Assembly (NCBI GenBank): GCA_035566435.1
Contig: DATMRF010000118.1
Location: forward strand, 62,001 to 126,000
DNA from: DATMRF01 sp035566435
GTDB lineage: Bacteria > Verrucomicrobiota > Verrucomicrobiia > Limisphaerales > UBA8199
Reading direction: 5' to 3'
Length of the DNA: 64,000 bases
In this document: positions 17,852-27,273 of the stretch, in pieces
Layout: every line of letters begins with the position of its first letter
Numbering within the stretch: position 1 is the first letter of the stretch
Program-made: the position numbers and the translations under genes
The notes under the pieces: model-generated
The model's input: only the letters and a program-made list of their open reading frames with translations
The model's database searches: none
What the model was told of the DNA's origin: nothing

Positions 17852-18637
17852 ATGTCAGAACGACTTCCAATCTCCGTCTGCGTAATTTCCGGAGCGGAGG
17901 CACAACGCATCGACCGCGCGCTGCAGAGCGTTTCCGACTGGGCAGGCGAGCTGGTCGTCGTGTTGAACCAGGACGTGAAGGACGGTACGGAGGAAATCGC
18001 CCACCAGCATGGCGCCGCTGTCTTCCGCGAACCGTGGAAGGGGCATATTGCGCAGAAAAACTCAGCCGCGTCGAAAGCAAACAAGGAGTGGATTTTGGGC
18101 CTCGACGCCGATGAGGAGGTTTCGCAGGCATTGTGCGAGGAGATCCAAAGGACGCTGGCCGATCCTCAGAAGGCGGGGCCGTTCGCCGCCTTTAGCTTTC
18201 CGCGGCTGTCGTGGTATTGCGGGCGCTGGATTCGGCACGGCGACTGGTATCCGGACCGAAAAACCCGGCTCTGGAGACGTGGACGCGCCCGCTGGGGCGG
18301 AATGGATCCTCACGATAAGCTCGAGGTGGAAGGCCGGGTCGGGAAACTGAAAGCGGAACTGCGCCATTACAGCAATGACAGCATTGCGGGCCATATTTCC
18401 AAGATCGCCCCCTACCAGGCCGCGTTTGTCCAGGCCCAAGCTACGGCTGGGAATCGGCCGGGCTTTTTCGAGCTGGGTTTCCGCCCATGGTGGCGTTTCA
18501 CGCGCGCGTACCTATTCCGTTTGGGCTTCCTCGACGGCTGGCAGGGCTTCTACATCGCGAAGCTCAGCGCGTTTTCCACCCTCACACGCCACGCAATGGT
18601 ACGAGAGGCTGAGGAGCTCAGCCGTCCCCCAACATGA
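17852..18637 (+). CDS. Family 2 glycosyltransferase, WaaE/KdtX-like
   Basis: 261 residues. ISVCVISGAEAQRIDRALQSV is the GT-A nucleotide-binding start, and ILGLDADEEV holds the DxD-type metal site. WYPDRKTRLWRR and HDKLEV are typical of the WaaE/LgtF group, which adds a glucose-like sugar to lipopolysaccharide core. Its stop overlaps the next start by 4 bp (ATGA), so translation of the two is likely coupled. First gene of a plus-strand run of four glycosyltransferases. Confidence 0.88.
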   Translation: MSERLPISVCVISGAEAQRIDRALQSVSDWAGELVVVLNQDVKDGTEEIAHQHGAAVFREPWKGHIAQKNSAASKANKEWILGLDADEEVSQALCEEIQRTLADPQKAGPFAAFSFPRLSWYCGRWIRHGDWYPDRKTRLWRRGRARWGGMDPHDKLEVEGRVGKLKAELRHYSNDSIAGHISKIAPYQAAFVQAQATAGNRPGFFELGFRPWWRFTRAYLFRLGFLDGWQGFYIAKLSAFSTLTRHAMVREAEELSRPPT

Positions 18638-19434
18638 CTAAGCTCCCCCGCCTCAGCCTCGTCATTAGCACCTTCAATCAGCCGGCGCCGCTCGCAAAAG
18701 TCCTGGCCGGATTCCAGTTACAGGTCCACTGGCCCGATGAAATCCTCATCGCCGATGATGGCTCTGAGGATCCGACGCGCGACCTGCTAGCAGGATTTGC
18801 CGCCCGTTCACCGGTGCCAGTGCAACACGTTTGGCACGAACACAAAGGCTTCCGTAAGACCGTCGTTCTAAACCAAAGCGTCCTGGCGGCGACTGGCGAC
18901 TACCTTGTCTTCACGGACGGTGATTGTGTGCCGCACCCCAAATTTATCGCCGACCATGCGGAGCTCGCTGAACGCGGGTTTTGGATCCAAGGCCGCCGCT
19001 GCTTCGTTCGTGAGGAATTTGTTCGCCAATTTGAACCGGGTCGAACTCCTGGTTGGCTATGGATGCTGACCGGAAGAATCACCGGCTCGGCCAAAGGAGT
19101 TCGCTGGCCACTCCCGATCATCCGACGGGACGTCAAGCAGCGTGGCATTATCGGCTGCAACATGGCATTTTGGCGTGAAGACCTTCTGGCCGTGAACGGG
19201 TTCGACGAGGATTACTCGGGCTGGGGCGTTGGCGAGGATTCAGATATCGGCACGCGGCTTTATCACCTCGGCCGCCGCCGCAAATTTGTTTATGGGCGCG
19301 CCATCACCTTTCACCTGAATCACCCCCAGCTGCCGCGCAATCACCACGCGGCCAGTTTGGCCCGCCTGGCGGAAACCATCAGCTCGCGCAAGGTACGCTG
19401 CCAGCGAGGATTGAACCAGCATCCCACCACATGA
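18634..19434 (+). CDS. Family 2 glycosyltransferase
   Basis: 266 residues, GT-A fold. LSLVISTFNQPAPLAKVLAGF starts the donor domain, EILIADDGSEDPT and YLVFTDGDCVPHP provide the metal-binding acidic motifs, and FDEDYSGWGVGEDSDIGTRL is the acceptor-side ED motif seen in many surface-glycan GT2 enzymes. ATGA overlaps link it to both neighbours (18634 and 19431). Acceptor and sugar unknown. Confidence 0.9.
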   Translation: MTKLPRLSLVISTFNQPAPLAKVLAGFQLQVHWPDEILIADDGSEDPTRDLLAGFAARSPVPVQHVWHEHKGFRKTVVLNQSVLAATGDYLVFTDGDCVPHPKFIADHAELAERGFWIQGRRCFVREEFVRQFEPGRTPGWLWMLTGRITGSAKGVRWPLPIIRRDVKQRGIIGCNMAFWREDLLAVNGFDEDYSGWGVGEDSDIGTRLYHLGRRRKFVYGRAITFHLNHPQLPRNHHAASLARLAETISSRKVRCQRGLNQHPTT

Positions 19435-20657
19435 ACGCCGTGGCGGCCACCTCAACCGTGCCGCCGCTGCGCGTGCTGCACGTGAATTCCCTGCTGCGTG
19501 GCGGCGGCACCGACGACCAGTGCGTCAAGCTCGCGTTTGGCCTCTTCCGACTTGGCCAGCGGATCCTGATTGCCGCGCCGGAAGGGCGTGAGTTTTCAAG
19601 AATCATCCACAACCTCGGGGTGCCGTTTCACCCCACACCGCCCGAAGGTCCAATGAAACTGCGGTTCATTCTCACCGCTGCGCAACTGGTCCGGCGGGAG
19701 CGCATCCAGATTATTCATGGTCATCACGGACGCGACCTCTGGCCGACCGTCCTCGCAGCGCGGCTGTCGGGCGCCCGGCCCAAAGTCGTTTTAACGCGAC
19801 ACCTAGCCAAAAGCCCGAGTTCGTGGGCCAGCCGCCGGTTCCTCCTGGGCCAGTGTGACGCCCTGGTCGCGGTATCGCAGTTTGTGGCCCGGGTGCTCAG
19901 CGAAGGCGTCTACGAGCCACAGTCGCCGGAGCCGGAGCGCCGGAGGCGACTGCCGCTGCGAGGGGATTATTCGAAGATTCAGGTCATTCATGGCGGAATC
20001 GATACAGACCGCTTTAGGCCCTTCGACGATGGCGGCCAGCGCGCAGCCTGGGGCTTGGTGCCCGAGCATTTCGCCTTTGGCGTCGTCGGCGGCTACGACC
20101 TGCCCAGAGGCAAAGGGCAGCGGGAGTTTTTGCTGGCGGTCGCGCGCGTGCATCAGCGAATCCCCCGCGCGCGATTTCTCATCGTAGGGAGAGGCAACCT
20201 CAAAGAAGCTCTCGAAGGCGACATCCAACGCCTCGGCCTGCGGGAGAAAGCCTGGCTGACCCCGTATTGCAACGACATGCCCGCCGCGATGAATGCGCTC
20301 GATTGCCTGGTCCACCCCCAGGTAGGCACGGAAGCGTTCCCGGGAGTGGTGCTGGAAGCCTTTGCTTGCGGCAAGCCGGTGGTTGCCTCACGGCTTGACG
20401 GCATCCCGGAGGCTTTCGCAACCGGCAACGTTGGCCGGTTGGTCGAGCCGGAATCCATTAGCGAGTTGGCACAGGCGCTGGAAGAGCAGGCGCGTCAACC
20501 CGCCATGGACCAGGCCCAACGCACAAAGCTGCATGAGAAAATTAGTTCCGGATTCTCGCTCGCGGTCATGGCCCGCAAGACCCTGGCGCTGTATCGCCGG
20601 CTCAGTCAGGTTGACGGGTGTGAGCCGGCCATTGCATCGCAAACCTCTGGAACGTGA
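19431..20657 (+). CDS. Family 4 glycosyltransferase
   Basis: 408 residues, GT-B fold. The N-terminal acceptor domain begins LRVLHVNSLLRGGGTDDQCVKLA; the C-terminal donor domain has VGGYDLPRGKGQREFLLAVA and the retaining-GT4 motif EAFPGVVLEAFACGKPVVAS. Residues about 161-178 (YEPQSPEPERRRRLPLRGD) break the usual short linker before KIQVI..GID and are encoded by a hairpin-forming sequence (19920-19952), which looks like an in-frame insertion. Coupled to both neighbours by short overlaps. Confidence 0.9.
   Translation: MNAVAATSTVPPLRVLHVNSLLRGGGTDDQCVKLAFGLFRLGQRILIAAPEGREFSRIIHNLGVPFHPTPPEGPMKLRFILTAAQLVRRERIQIIHGHHGRDLWPTVLAARLSGARPKVVLTRHLAKSPSSWASRRFLLGQCDALVAVSQFVARVLSEGVYEPQSPEPERRRRLPLRGDYSKIQVIHGGIDTDRFRPFDDGGQRAAWGLVPEHFAFGVVGGYDLPRGKGQREFLLAVARVHQRIPRARFLIVGRGNLKEALEGDIQRLGLREKAWLTPYCNDMPAAMNALDCLVHPQVGTEAFPGVVLEAFACGKPVVASRLDGIPEAFATGNVGRLVEPESISELAQALEEQARQPAMDQAQRTKLHEKISSGFSLAVMARKTLALYRRLSQVDGCEPAIASQTSGT
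19920..19952. repeat. Palindromic insertion within a GT4 gene
   Basis: The arms CAGTCGCC (19920-19927) and GGCGACTG (19945-19952) are perfect complements around a GGAGCCGGAGCGCCGGA core. The segment encodes the low-complexity QSPEPERRR peptide in a family-variable linker. Confidence 0.6.
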
Positions 20658-21892
20658 TGCTCCCGTCAAAAACCCCTGAAACCGGCCAGCCAGGAACCTC
20701 GTCATCGGCCACACTTCCACGACTGCTCTATCTCGGCAGCGCACTGCCACCTGGCGTTTCCGGTCTATTTCCAGAATGCCAACCGGCTGGTCACCTGGTG
20801 GAAACGTCACTGGTCCAGTCGGTCAAACCGTGGTTCGAGATCCGTTCGGTCGGCTGCTCCAGCCTGGATTTGGCCCGGCTCCCCCAGCGGTTGGACGACT
20901 CGCTTGGGCTTCCCAACGCGTTGAACCTCACCGACAAACCGCCTGAGATATTCTACCGCTGGCGTTCCCTGGTGCGCTTGCAGCGGGAATACCAGCGCTG
21001 GCTGGCGGACGGATGGCGTCCCGGTGTTATCCTCGTGTGCAATTTGTCTCCGATTTATGACGGGTTTATTCGCTGGCTGAAACGCCGGCCATTACCACCG
21101 CTGCTGGCGCTGTACCTGGCTGACAGCGGCACGCTCGGCGCCCAGGTCTCGTGGTCTAAGCGCCTTCGGTATCGGTTCAAGCCATTGGTTTATCCCGAGA
21201 CCGAAATGGTCAGGTATTTCGATGGCTGCGTGGCAGTCAGCCTGAGCACGGAAAAGTTTTTTTCGACAAGAGGTGTTCCCTGGCTCTGGGTGCCGAATGG
21301 CTGCGAGCCCAAACGCGCCCTGCGCCCGGAGGAGATCACCGTTGAGGGACCCCTCCGGTTCGGTTATGTTGGTTCTCTAGGCGCCCATGCGGGACTGCCC
21401 GACCTGCTCCGGATTTTCACCGCCAAAGAGCGGAACAGCGTCCTGCACATTTGCGGTTTCGGCAAAGCCCGGCCCGGCATTGCCGAGGCGTGCGCAAAAC
21501 ATCCCAGGCTGCAATTCCACGACCCACGCACGCCAGACGCATGCGTGCAACTGGGCCGGGGTTGGGACGTGCTGATTAATCCCCGGCCCATCCGCCCCGG
21601 TAACCAGAACAACTTCCCTTCCAAAATTTTCGAATATGCTCTCAGCGGCCGCGCCATCTTGAGCTCACGTGTTTCCGGCGCGAACCTCGTCCTCGGTCCT
21701 GAGGCGTACTACTTCGACGAGCACAATTTCGATTCCAGCCTGGACCAGAGCCTCGAGCAGTTGGCCAGCACGCCGCGCCAGGAATTGAACCGGCGCGGCG
21801 CCGCCCTCCAGCGACGATTGCTTTGCCAGTATTCCTGGGCGCAACAAGGTGAGCGGCTGGCCGGCTTTCTCAAGAAACTGCTGGCGGTTTGA
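20657..21892 (+). CDS. Glycosyltransferase, family 4-like
   Basis: 411 residues from the ATG at 20657, which overlaps the previous stop as TGATG. The C-terminal donor domain is recognisable: LRFGYVGSLGAHAGLPDLLRIF, then a HICGFGKARP strand, and NNFPSKIFEYALSGRAILSS, equivalent to the E.....P.K..EY...G.P.. site of GT4 enzymes. The N-terminal half is divergent. The substrate is unknown; the context suggests a surface-glycan outer-core or capsule sugar. Confidence 0.8.
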   Translation: MLPSKTPETGQPGTSSSATLPRLLYLGSALPPGVSGLFPECQPAGHLVETSLVQSVKPWFEIRSVGCSSLDLARLPQRLDDSLGLPNALNLTDKPPEIFYRWRSLVRLQREYQRWLADGWRPGVILVCNLSPIYDGFIRWLKRRPLPPLLALYLADSGTLGAQVSWSKRLRYRFKPLVYPETEMVRYFDGCVAVSLSTEKFFSTRGVPWLWVPNGCEPKRALRPEEITVEGPLRFGYVGSLGAHAGLPDLLRIFTAKERNSVLHICGFGKARPGIAEACAKHPRLQFHDPRTPDACVQLGRGWDVLINPRPIRPGNQNNFPSKIFEYALSGRAILSSRVSGANLVLGPEAYYFDEHNFDSSLDQSLEQLASTPRQELNRRGAALQRRLLCQYSWAQQGERLAGFLKKLLAV

Positions 21893-21893
21893 A

Positions 21894-23153
21894 TCACGGC
21901 CGGTCAGCTTTCTGAGCCTCCACGGCGCGTGTGATTTTTGCACCGCCTAACCAGCCATAGTGCCGGCTATATTGCCATCGCCTGGCCAACCGACGTAGTA
22001 AGTCCACTTTGGGCCGAGGTAAGTTCATCTCCGCGGGAAGGAGATCGGGGCGCACCTGCGAGCGGGTGCGAACCGTTTCGGCGGCCAGTTGCGCATACGC
22101 CTCAACCATTCTGGACAGGTTAAAGTGTTCCTGCGCCCGAGCCCGCAAACGCGGCCGGAGTGCTCGCACCCGGTCGAGTCGAAAACTGATCTCGAGGAGC
22201 GCCGCGGCAAAACCACCGAGGTCGCCGATGTCACACAGACGCCCTTCTCCGAGACAATCCAGGATTTCCGGGTGACCGGACCGGGTCCTCGAAACGACCG
22301 GGTAAAGCCCAGCCATTGCTGCTTCGAGAACCACTAAAGGAAGGCCTTCGTAGGCCGAAACGCTGAGCAGGATATCATGGGCGGCATATATTTGAGGCAT
22401 CCGCTCCAAAGGCACTGCCCCGGTCAATGTGACCCGTCCGCACCGAATATCTTCGGCGAAGGCCGCGCGCAACCGAGCTGTTTCTTCGCCAGGCCCGCAA
22501 ATGGTGAGTGTGCCGTTGCCTCCTTTGGCAAGGTATTGGCGCCAGATAAGGGGTAAATCCAGAACCCGTTTCTGGCGCTGAACGAGCCGGGAAACCGTCA
22601 GGATCCGCGCCGGACCTGGCGCGACCTCGGCAGGAATGGCCGCGGGCGGAACGCCGTACGGGATTTGTCGCACAGCCGGTCGCAGGAGCGCTCTCCGCAA
22701 GGATTGGAGTGTCGCCGTAATTGCGGAGGACACGCCTACATAAGCCGCGCAATAAGGCTCGGCGGCGCGGAATTCCCCATAGCTGTCTTCGTCGTCCGTA
22801 TGGGCGATGCCGATAAGAGCCGCAGAGTGCCGCAGAAACGGCAAAGACCCCACCACGGCTTGGTGCGCACTGAAAAGAATCGCCTCGCACTCCAAGGTGG
22901 CGATTTGGTCGGCGGCTCGCCAGCCGCGCTCTTTCGGGTGAAAGGCATTGAGGTGCAGGCAAACCACAGGAAACGGCGCGGTTTGCACCAGGCCCTCATA
23001 AGCGAGACGTCCGGCTTCGTCGCGTTTGCCATAGGGAGTCGCCAAAACGAGCGCAGGCGAGTGGCGCAGCTCGTAAAGCCCGCGAGCCAAGCGTTCACAA
23101 AACGCCGCCACTCCGCCGACGTGCCAAGTCTGCACATAAATGCCGATCTTCAT
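21894..23153 (-). CDS. Family 4 glycosyltransferase
   Basis: 419 residues starting at the ATG at 23153 (MKIGIYVQTWHVGGVAAFCERLA). The donor domain shows ILTVSRLVQRQKRVLDLPLIW and the retaining motif SAYEGLPLVVLEAAMAGLYPVVS. The open frame continues 353 codons upstream on this strand, but that part is antisense to the neighbouring gene and shows no family similarity. Convergent with the previous gene (1-bp spacing) and divergent from the next. Confidence 0.9.
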   Translation of the reverse strand: MKIGIYVQTWHVGGVAAFCERLARGLYELRHSPALVLATPYGKRDEAGRLAYEGLVQTAPFPVVCLHLNAFHPKERGWRAADQIATLECEAILFSAHQAVVGSLPFLRHSAALIGIAHTDDEDSYGEFRAAEPYCAAYVGVSSAITATLQSLRRALLRPAVRQIPYGVPPAAIPAEVAPGPARILTVSRLVQRQKRVLDLPLIWRQYLAKGGNGTLTICGPGEETARLRAAFAEDIRCGRVTLTGAVPLERMPQIYAAHDILLSVSAYEGLPLVVLEAAMAGLYPVVSRTRSGHPEILDCLGEGRLCDIGDLGGFAAALLEISFRLDRVRALRPRLRARAQEHFNLSRMVEAYAQLAAETVRTRSQVRPDLLPAEMNLPRPKVDLLRRLARRWQYSRHYGWLGGAKITRAVEAQKADRP

Positions 23154-23333
23154 CGCCAGTTGCCCGAACCATAGAGCCGGACACACTAAAGAGCAGGGGG
23201 TGGCGCATTGGCAAGTATTCTCCGGGAGTTTGACCTTGAATCGGCAGACGGCGTGTTTCAGATTGGCTATCGAACCGTTCCGTTGTTCCAGGCCGACGAG
23301 GCTGTTGTTCGAACGGAGGCGTTTGAGGAGTCG

Positions 23334-25391
23334 ATGGCCGACACGCGAGTCTGTATTATCAGTCCGGAAATCGTCGGACCACACGCCAACGGCGGGGTGG
23401 GGACGCATTGCTATTACCTCGCGGCGTTTCTGAGCCGTCAGCTCCATCAGGAGGTCACGTTCGTTTATACCGGCAAGATCGAGCGGCACACCGAGGCTTA
23501 TTGGCGAGACTGGTTTCGCCAAAACCTGGGCGCGGAATTTGTGTTCCTTCAGCCGCCACGGGAGGTCAAAGCTCTGCCGGCGCCATTGCGCAGCGTTTTT
23601 GTCGCGACCGCGCGCAACGTCTATGCGTGGCTGCGTCAACGAGCGTTTGACGTTTGTTACTTTCAGGACCTTATGGGTAACGGTTTCCGGTGCTTTCAGG
23701 CCAAACGGCTCGGACTGGCCTTCCAGGACACGGTTTTGACCTGCACCGTGCATAGTTCCTGGGAATGGATTTGCCAGGCGATGCAGGCGCTTCCTCAAGG
23801 CGAAATGGAGGAGGTCCAGACTAAATTCATGGAGCGGTATTGCGTCGAACACTGCGACCAACTCATTAGCCCAAGTGAGTACATGCTCCGCTGGCTGCAA
23901 GAAAACCTGGTGAAAACAGCACCGCAGAGACGAGTCCTGCCGTACCTGTTTGATCCCGAGCTTGCCACGGTCGGGTACCGCTCCGGTACAGGTAAGATCA
24001 TCTTTTTCGGCAGGCTTGAAGTGCGCAAGGGCCTGTTGTTGTTTCTGGAAGCGCTCCGGTTGCTCGACGGCGAGGGCGTGTTTGCGCGGCGGCCGATCGA
24101 GGTGACCTTTTTGGGAAGATCCGGCTATACGCCGGACGGCGGAGGCTCGGCAAGCATTGAGAAACACCGCTGCGGATTCTCTCCAGCCGTGCGCCTGACG
24201 CAGGTGACCCATTTAGATCATCGCCAGGCGCTGGAATTCCTTTCCGCGCACAATGACGCGCTGGTGGTATGCCCTTCACTCGTCGATAACTCTCCGTATG
24301 CGGTCATCGAGTCGCTTCAGCTCGGCCTCAATGTGATCGCCACGAACTCCGGAGGGATTCCCGAGCTTTTCGCGGGAACCGAGCGGCTTTTCGAGCCGGA
24401 ACCTGCGGCTCTGGCTGCCCGGATCAGAGCTGGACTCAGCGATCAACTCCCGCCGCCAGCTAAGCGCTACGATTTAGCCCGAGCCCAACAACTATGGCAC
24501 GAGTTCTCGGAACAGGCCAAAGCGCGCAGCCGCGATTCCGCTGAGAGCCGGCCCAATTCCACGCCACCGGCAGTCCGAGTGTTTGTCGCTGCCGGTTCGG
24601 TTGAGCTATCGAAGGACCGCGCGCTGGAGTCGCTGGAGAACCAAACATTCCGGACGTCGCGGGTCACGGTGATTTCTGACGCTTGCGGCCCTGAGCAACG
24701 GCACCTCCCACCTGGGCTTGCTGAATACTGCCAGGAACGCGGCTGGAGCATCCAGCGAAATGCCTCCGCATGGAACGCACGCGCGACCACTCCTCCCCTC
24801 ACCGGGAACACATACATCGCGTACTGGACACGGAGCTGCTACGCAGAGCGCGAGATGCTGGCGTGTCTGGTTGCGGCGATGGAGCATTCAGGGCTGGAGG
24901 CACTCACCTGTTGCGGCAAGGTGGGGAACGAGAACGGCGCTGATTCTTGTTACCTCTATGAGCCGCTGGGACCTTGCCTTGAGGGCGGGATCTTCAACAA
25001 CCTGTTCGGCGCCGGCTGCCTCATTCTAAAGTTGGACTCAGCCCGAGATGAGCCGCGGCCAGAAAGGTTGGTTAGGCCGGAAGGCATGTGGGCGTATCTG
25101 GCCGAGATCTCGATCGCCGGCCGAGCCTGGGATGTTTGCCCCGACACGCTCATGGAACTTGCCGGCACTGACATCAGCGTATGCCCGGGTGCGTTGGATT
25201 ATTCGAAGCAAATGGAAGTGCTCGAACGCTATTCCCGCGATGCCCCCATGTGGTTGCGGTACCTGCTGGTAAACGCGGTGGCCGCCGAGCGCAATCTCCG
25301 CAGCGCCAGGCCGAAACCTGTCCTTTTCAAGGTCCAACGGGAGATCGGCCGTCTCCTCAAGCAGTGCCGGTCGCTTTTCAGGCGAACATAG
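23334..25391 (+). CDS. Two-domain glycosyltransferase: GT4 plus degenerate GT2-like C-terminus
   Basis: 685 residues from the ATG at 23334, which has GAGGAG five bases upstream; a TTG at 23208 would add 42 residues with no family match. Residues 1-400 form a GT-B enzyme: CIISPEIVGPHANGGVGTHCYYLA, then IIFFGRLEVRKGLLLFLEAL and SLVDNSPYAVIESLQLGLNVIATNSGGIPE. Residues about 430-640 resemble a GT2 domain (ALESLENQTFRTSRVTVISD, then GNTYIAYW), but the usual DxD acidic pair is not seen where expected, so this half may be inactive or only bind acceptor. Fusions of this kind occur in large surface-glycan clusters. Confidence 0.8.
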   Translation: MADTRVCIISPEIVGPHANGGVGTHCYYLAAFLSRQLHQEVTFVYTGKIERHTEAYWRDWFRQNLGAEFVFLQPPREVKALPAPLRSVFVATARNVYAWLRQRAFDVCYFQDLMGNGFRCFQAKRLGLAFQDTVLTCTVHSSWEWICQAMQALPQGEMEEVQTKFMERYCVEHCDQLISPSEYMLRWLQENLVKTAPQRRVLPYLFDPELATVGYRSGTGKIIFFGRLEVRKGLLLFLEALRLLDGEGVFARRPIEVTFLGRSGYTPDGGGSASIEKHRCGFSPAVRLTQVTHLDHRQALEFLSAHNDALVVCPSLVDNSPYAVIESLQLGLNVIATNSGGIPELFAGTERLFEPEPAALAARIRAGLSDQLPPPAKRYDLARAQQLWHEFSEQAKARSRDSAESRPNSTPPAVRVFVAAGSVELSKDRALESLENQTFRTSRVTVISDACGPEQRHLPPGLAEYCQERGWSIQRNASAWNARATTPPLTGNTYIAYWTRSCYAEREMLACLVAAMEHSGLEALTCCGKVGNENGADSCYLYEPLGPCLEGGIFNNLFGAGCLILKLDSARDEPRPERLVRPEGMWAYLAEISIAGRAWDVCPDTLMELAGTDISVCPGALDYSKQMEVLERYSRDAPMWLRYLLVNAVAAERNLRSARPKPVLFKVQREIGRLLKQCRSLFRRT

Positions 25392-25398
25392 CCGAAAT

Positions 25399-26286
25399 TC
25401 AGGCCCGTGTAGCCTCCATGAACAGCGAGTCCGGCTTCCGAACCGAGCCGTCGGATAGAACATCGAGCTTGTATGTTTGGAAGTCGGGTATTCGAGAGGT
25501 CTGGGCTTGCATCACCTGAACCTGCTGGAATCCGGCAACTTCGAGCAATTGCCCGAGCGAGTAACGATCGTACATCCAGAGATGCGCTTCCCCCGAAGTG
25601 CGAAACCGGCCGACCTCTTCCGGGCCGAACGTGGCCCGCTGCTGTTCGATTTTTTCCGGCGTCAGCCCGCCTTTGACATAGGCGCGTATTTGCTCCAGCT
25701 TGCTGGTCACCTCGTAACCCAGTCTCTGCGTCACGAAATCCAGTGACGGAATAGGGTCACGACAAAGATACTTAAACATCTCTCCGCCATCGGCGTGCTG
25801 GCGCGCCAACTGGTCGAGCAGTTCGATGGTTGCCCACTCGTAATGCTCGCGGCATTTTTGGTCTCCGGCCAGCGCCCCGCGCAACATTTCCAGGTAAAGC
25901 GCGGCCAGCGTTTCCAGGTCAGGCACCGCTACCCGCAAAATCCCCGCCGGAATCAAAACGCGGCGACATTCCTTCAGAAACGGAAGCGCTCGTTCCCGCG
26001 GCAAGTGCTCCAACACATGCGAATGGTAGACTGCAGCGAAGGTTTCATTCGCAAACGGCAAGGGTTTGCACAGGTCGTGCTTGAGCACGGTGCCGTCGGT
26101 GGGCGCGGCATCCACGTTCAGCCACGCCGGATGGAAACGGTTTCCACAGCCCAGGTTCAGCAGGCGCCCTTTGGAGGCGCCCGATGCCCCCAAGGCGCTG
26201 ACCCGGGCGTTCCCCCTCGCCGCAGCGAAGCGTTCTGAAACCTCGGATGACGGGTTCATCGGCGTGAGTTTTGAACAGGAAACCAT
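25399..26286 (-). CDS. Class I SAM-dependent methyltransferase
   Basis: About 295 residues. RLLNLGCGNRFHPAWLNVD is the SAM-binding glycine motif with its acidic partner, PFANETFAAVYHSHVLEHLPRE is motif II/III, and LKECRRVLIPAGILRVAVPDLE completes the Rossmann core. This arrangement (LGCG...W.NVD...VYHSHVLEH) is common in methyltransferases of glycan clusters. Start could be 26286 (ATG) or 26259 (ATG). Ends 8 bp from the convergent glycosyltransferase. Confidence 0.85.
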   Translation of the reverse strand: MVSCSKLTPMNPSSEVSERFAAARGNARVSALGASGASKGRLLNLGCGNRFHPAWLNVDAAPTDGTVLKHDLCKPLPFANETFAAVYHSHVLEHLPRERALPFLKECRRVLIPAGILRVAVPDLETLAALYLEMLRGALAGDQKCREHYEWATIELLDQLARQHADGGEMFKYLCRDPIPSLDFVTQRLGYEVTSKLEQIRAYVKGGLTPEKIEQQRATFGPEEVGRFRTSGEAHLWMYDRYSLGQLLEVAGFQQVQVMQAQTSRIPDFQTYKLDVLSDGSVRKPDSLFMEATRA

Positions 26287-26385
26287 GGAGGGCAATGCTT
26301 AACTTGGAAAACAGTTGAATCACCACGGCACACGGCCCATGCTGGTGGCCGAAATCAGCAGCGGTACCGGATTTTGTGAATTCCT

Positions 26386-27132
26386 ATGGCCACAAGTGAC
26401 GACTCGCGGCCGAAAGGCAGGCGGATTTGGGAGCGCCTGGCCCCGCGCCTCTCGGTGCCTGAGATTTTTCCATCGATCGAGGCCGAGTTCGGCCCCCACC
26501 AGCATTATTTTAAAGGGAAGGTGCTAAACGCCGGGGCGGGCAATCGCGATATCCGTCGCCTCGTTGACGGCCAACTGTTCAACCAGGACATCCCGACGGG
26601 CTTGCACAATGCCAACATCAACATCTTCTCTCCGTTGCACCAGATTCCGGTCGAGGACGGCTTCTTCGATGTCATCATCTGCAATGCGGTGCTGGAGCAC
26701 GTGGCCAACCCCGATGATGTGTTGAGAGAGTTCCATCGGGTCTGCAAACCGAAAGGGATTCTGTACCTGTGCGTGCCCTTCATGCAACCCGAGCACCTGG
26801 ACCCGACAGATTTCCAACGCTACACGCTCGACGGCCTGAAACGCTTGGTTCAACAGCATGGCTTCGAGGTCATCCAAAGCGAAGGCGTGCATTCGGTTTA
26901 TGCTACGCTGGCCTGGGTCTTCATCGAATGGCTCAATGCAGCGAATACCTTCGAACACTTCCTCCTGAAGTGGTTCTTCTTTCCTTACCTGCGACGAAAA
27001 TGCCGACGCAGTCGGTTTCACGTCCACTCGCTCGCCTCCGCTTACCGCGTCATTGCCCGAAAGCGACGTCTGACCGCTGAAACGCCAGCAGTCCACGCGA
27101 GCGTGGTTGCAGAGCGAAAGCCGGAACAGTGA
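26386..27132 (+). CDS. Class I SAM-dependent methyltransferase
   Basis: 248 residues. VLNAGAGNRDIRRL forms the SAM loop, FFDVIICNAVLEHVANPDDVLREFHRVCKPKGILYLCVPFMQPEH is the Methyltransf_11 core, and DFQRYTLDGL..L fits the polysaccharide-cluster subgroup. The hydrophobic stretch around ATLAWVFIEWL and KWFFFPYL suggests contact with membrane or lipid-linked substrate. Divergent from the methyltransferase at 26286. Confidence 0.85.
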   Translation: MATSDDSRPKGRRIWERLAPRLSVPEIFPSIEAEFGPHQHYFKGKVLNAGAGNRDIRRLVDGQLFNQDIPTGLHNANINIFSPLHQIPVEDGFFDVIICNAVLEHVANPDDVLREFHRVCKPKGILYLCVPFMQPEHLDPTDFQRYTLDGLKRLVQQHGFEVIQSEGVHSVYATLAWVFIEWLNAANTFEHFLLKWFFFPYLRRKCRRSRFHVHSLASAYRVIARKRRLTAETPAVHASVVAERKPEQ

Positions 27133-27161
27133 GCGGGCGTCCCCATTGAGACGCGCAGGAT

Positions 27162-27259
27162 GGTAGGGCGCGTTGTCCCCAACGCGCCGTCGCAGCGTGC
27201 AGAATTCCCGGACGCGGCTACGGTTACTCACGGCTGTTTGAGGACAAACAACCCTACCT
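27162..27259. repeat. Inverted pair of GGTAGGG hairpin repeats in a convergent gene junction
   Basis: Copy 1 (27162-27190, plus): GGTA, then stem GGCGCGTTG, loop TCCC, stem CAACGCGCC. Copy 2 (27232-27259, minus): AGGTAG, then stem GGTTGTTTG, loop TCCT, stem CAAACAGCC. The stems differ completely but remain base-paired. They sit between two convergent gene ends and could serve as a bidirectional terminator. Confidence 0.72.
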
Positions 27260-27273
27260 CTCGAAGCGTACTG

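Noticed and set aside
23154..24212. Upstream extension of the minus-strand GT4 frame
   Set aside because: The extra 353 codons lie antisense to a glycosyltransferase and show no motif; the start MKIGIYVQTW is canonical.
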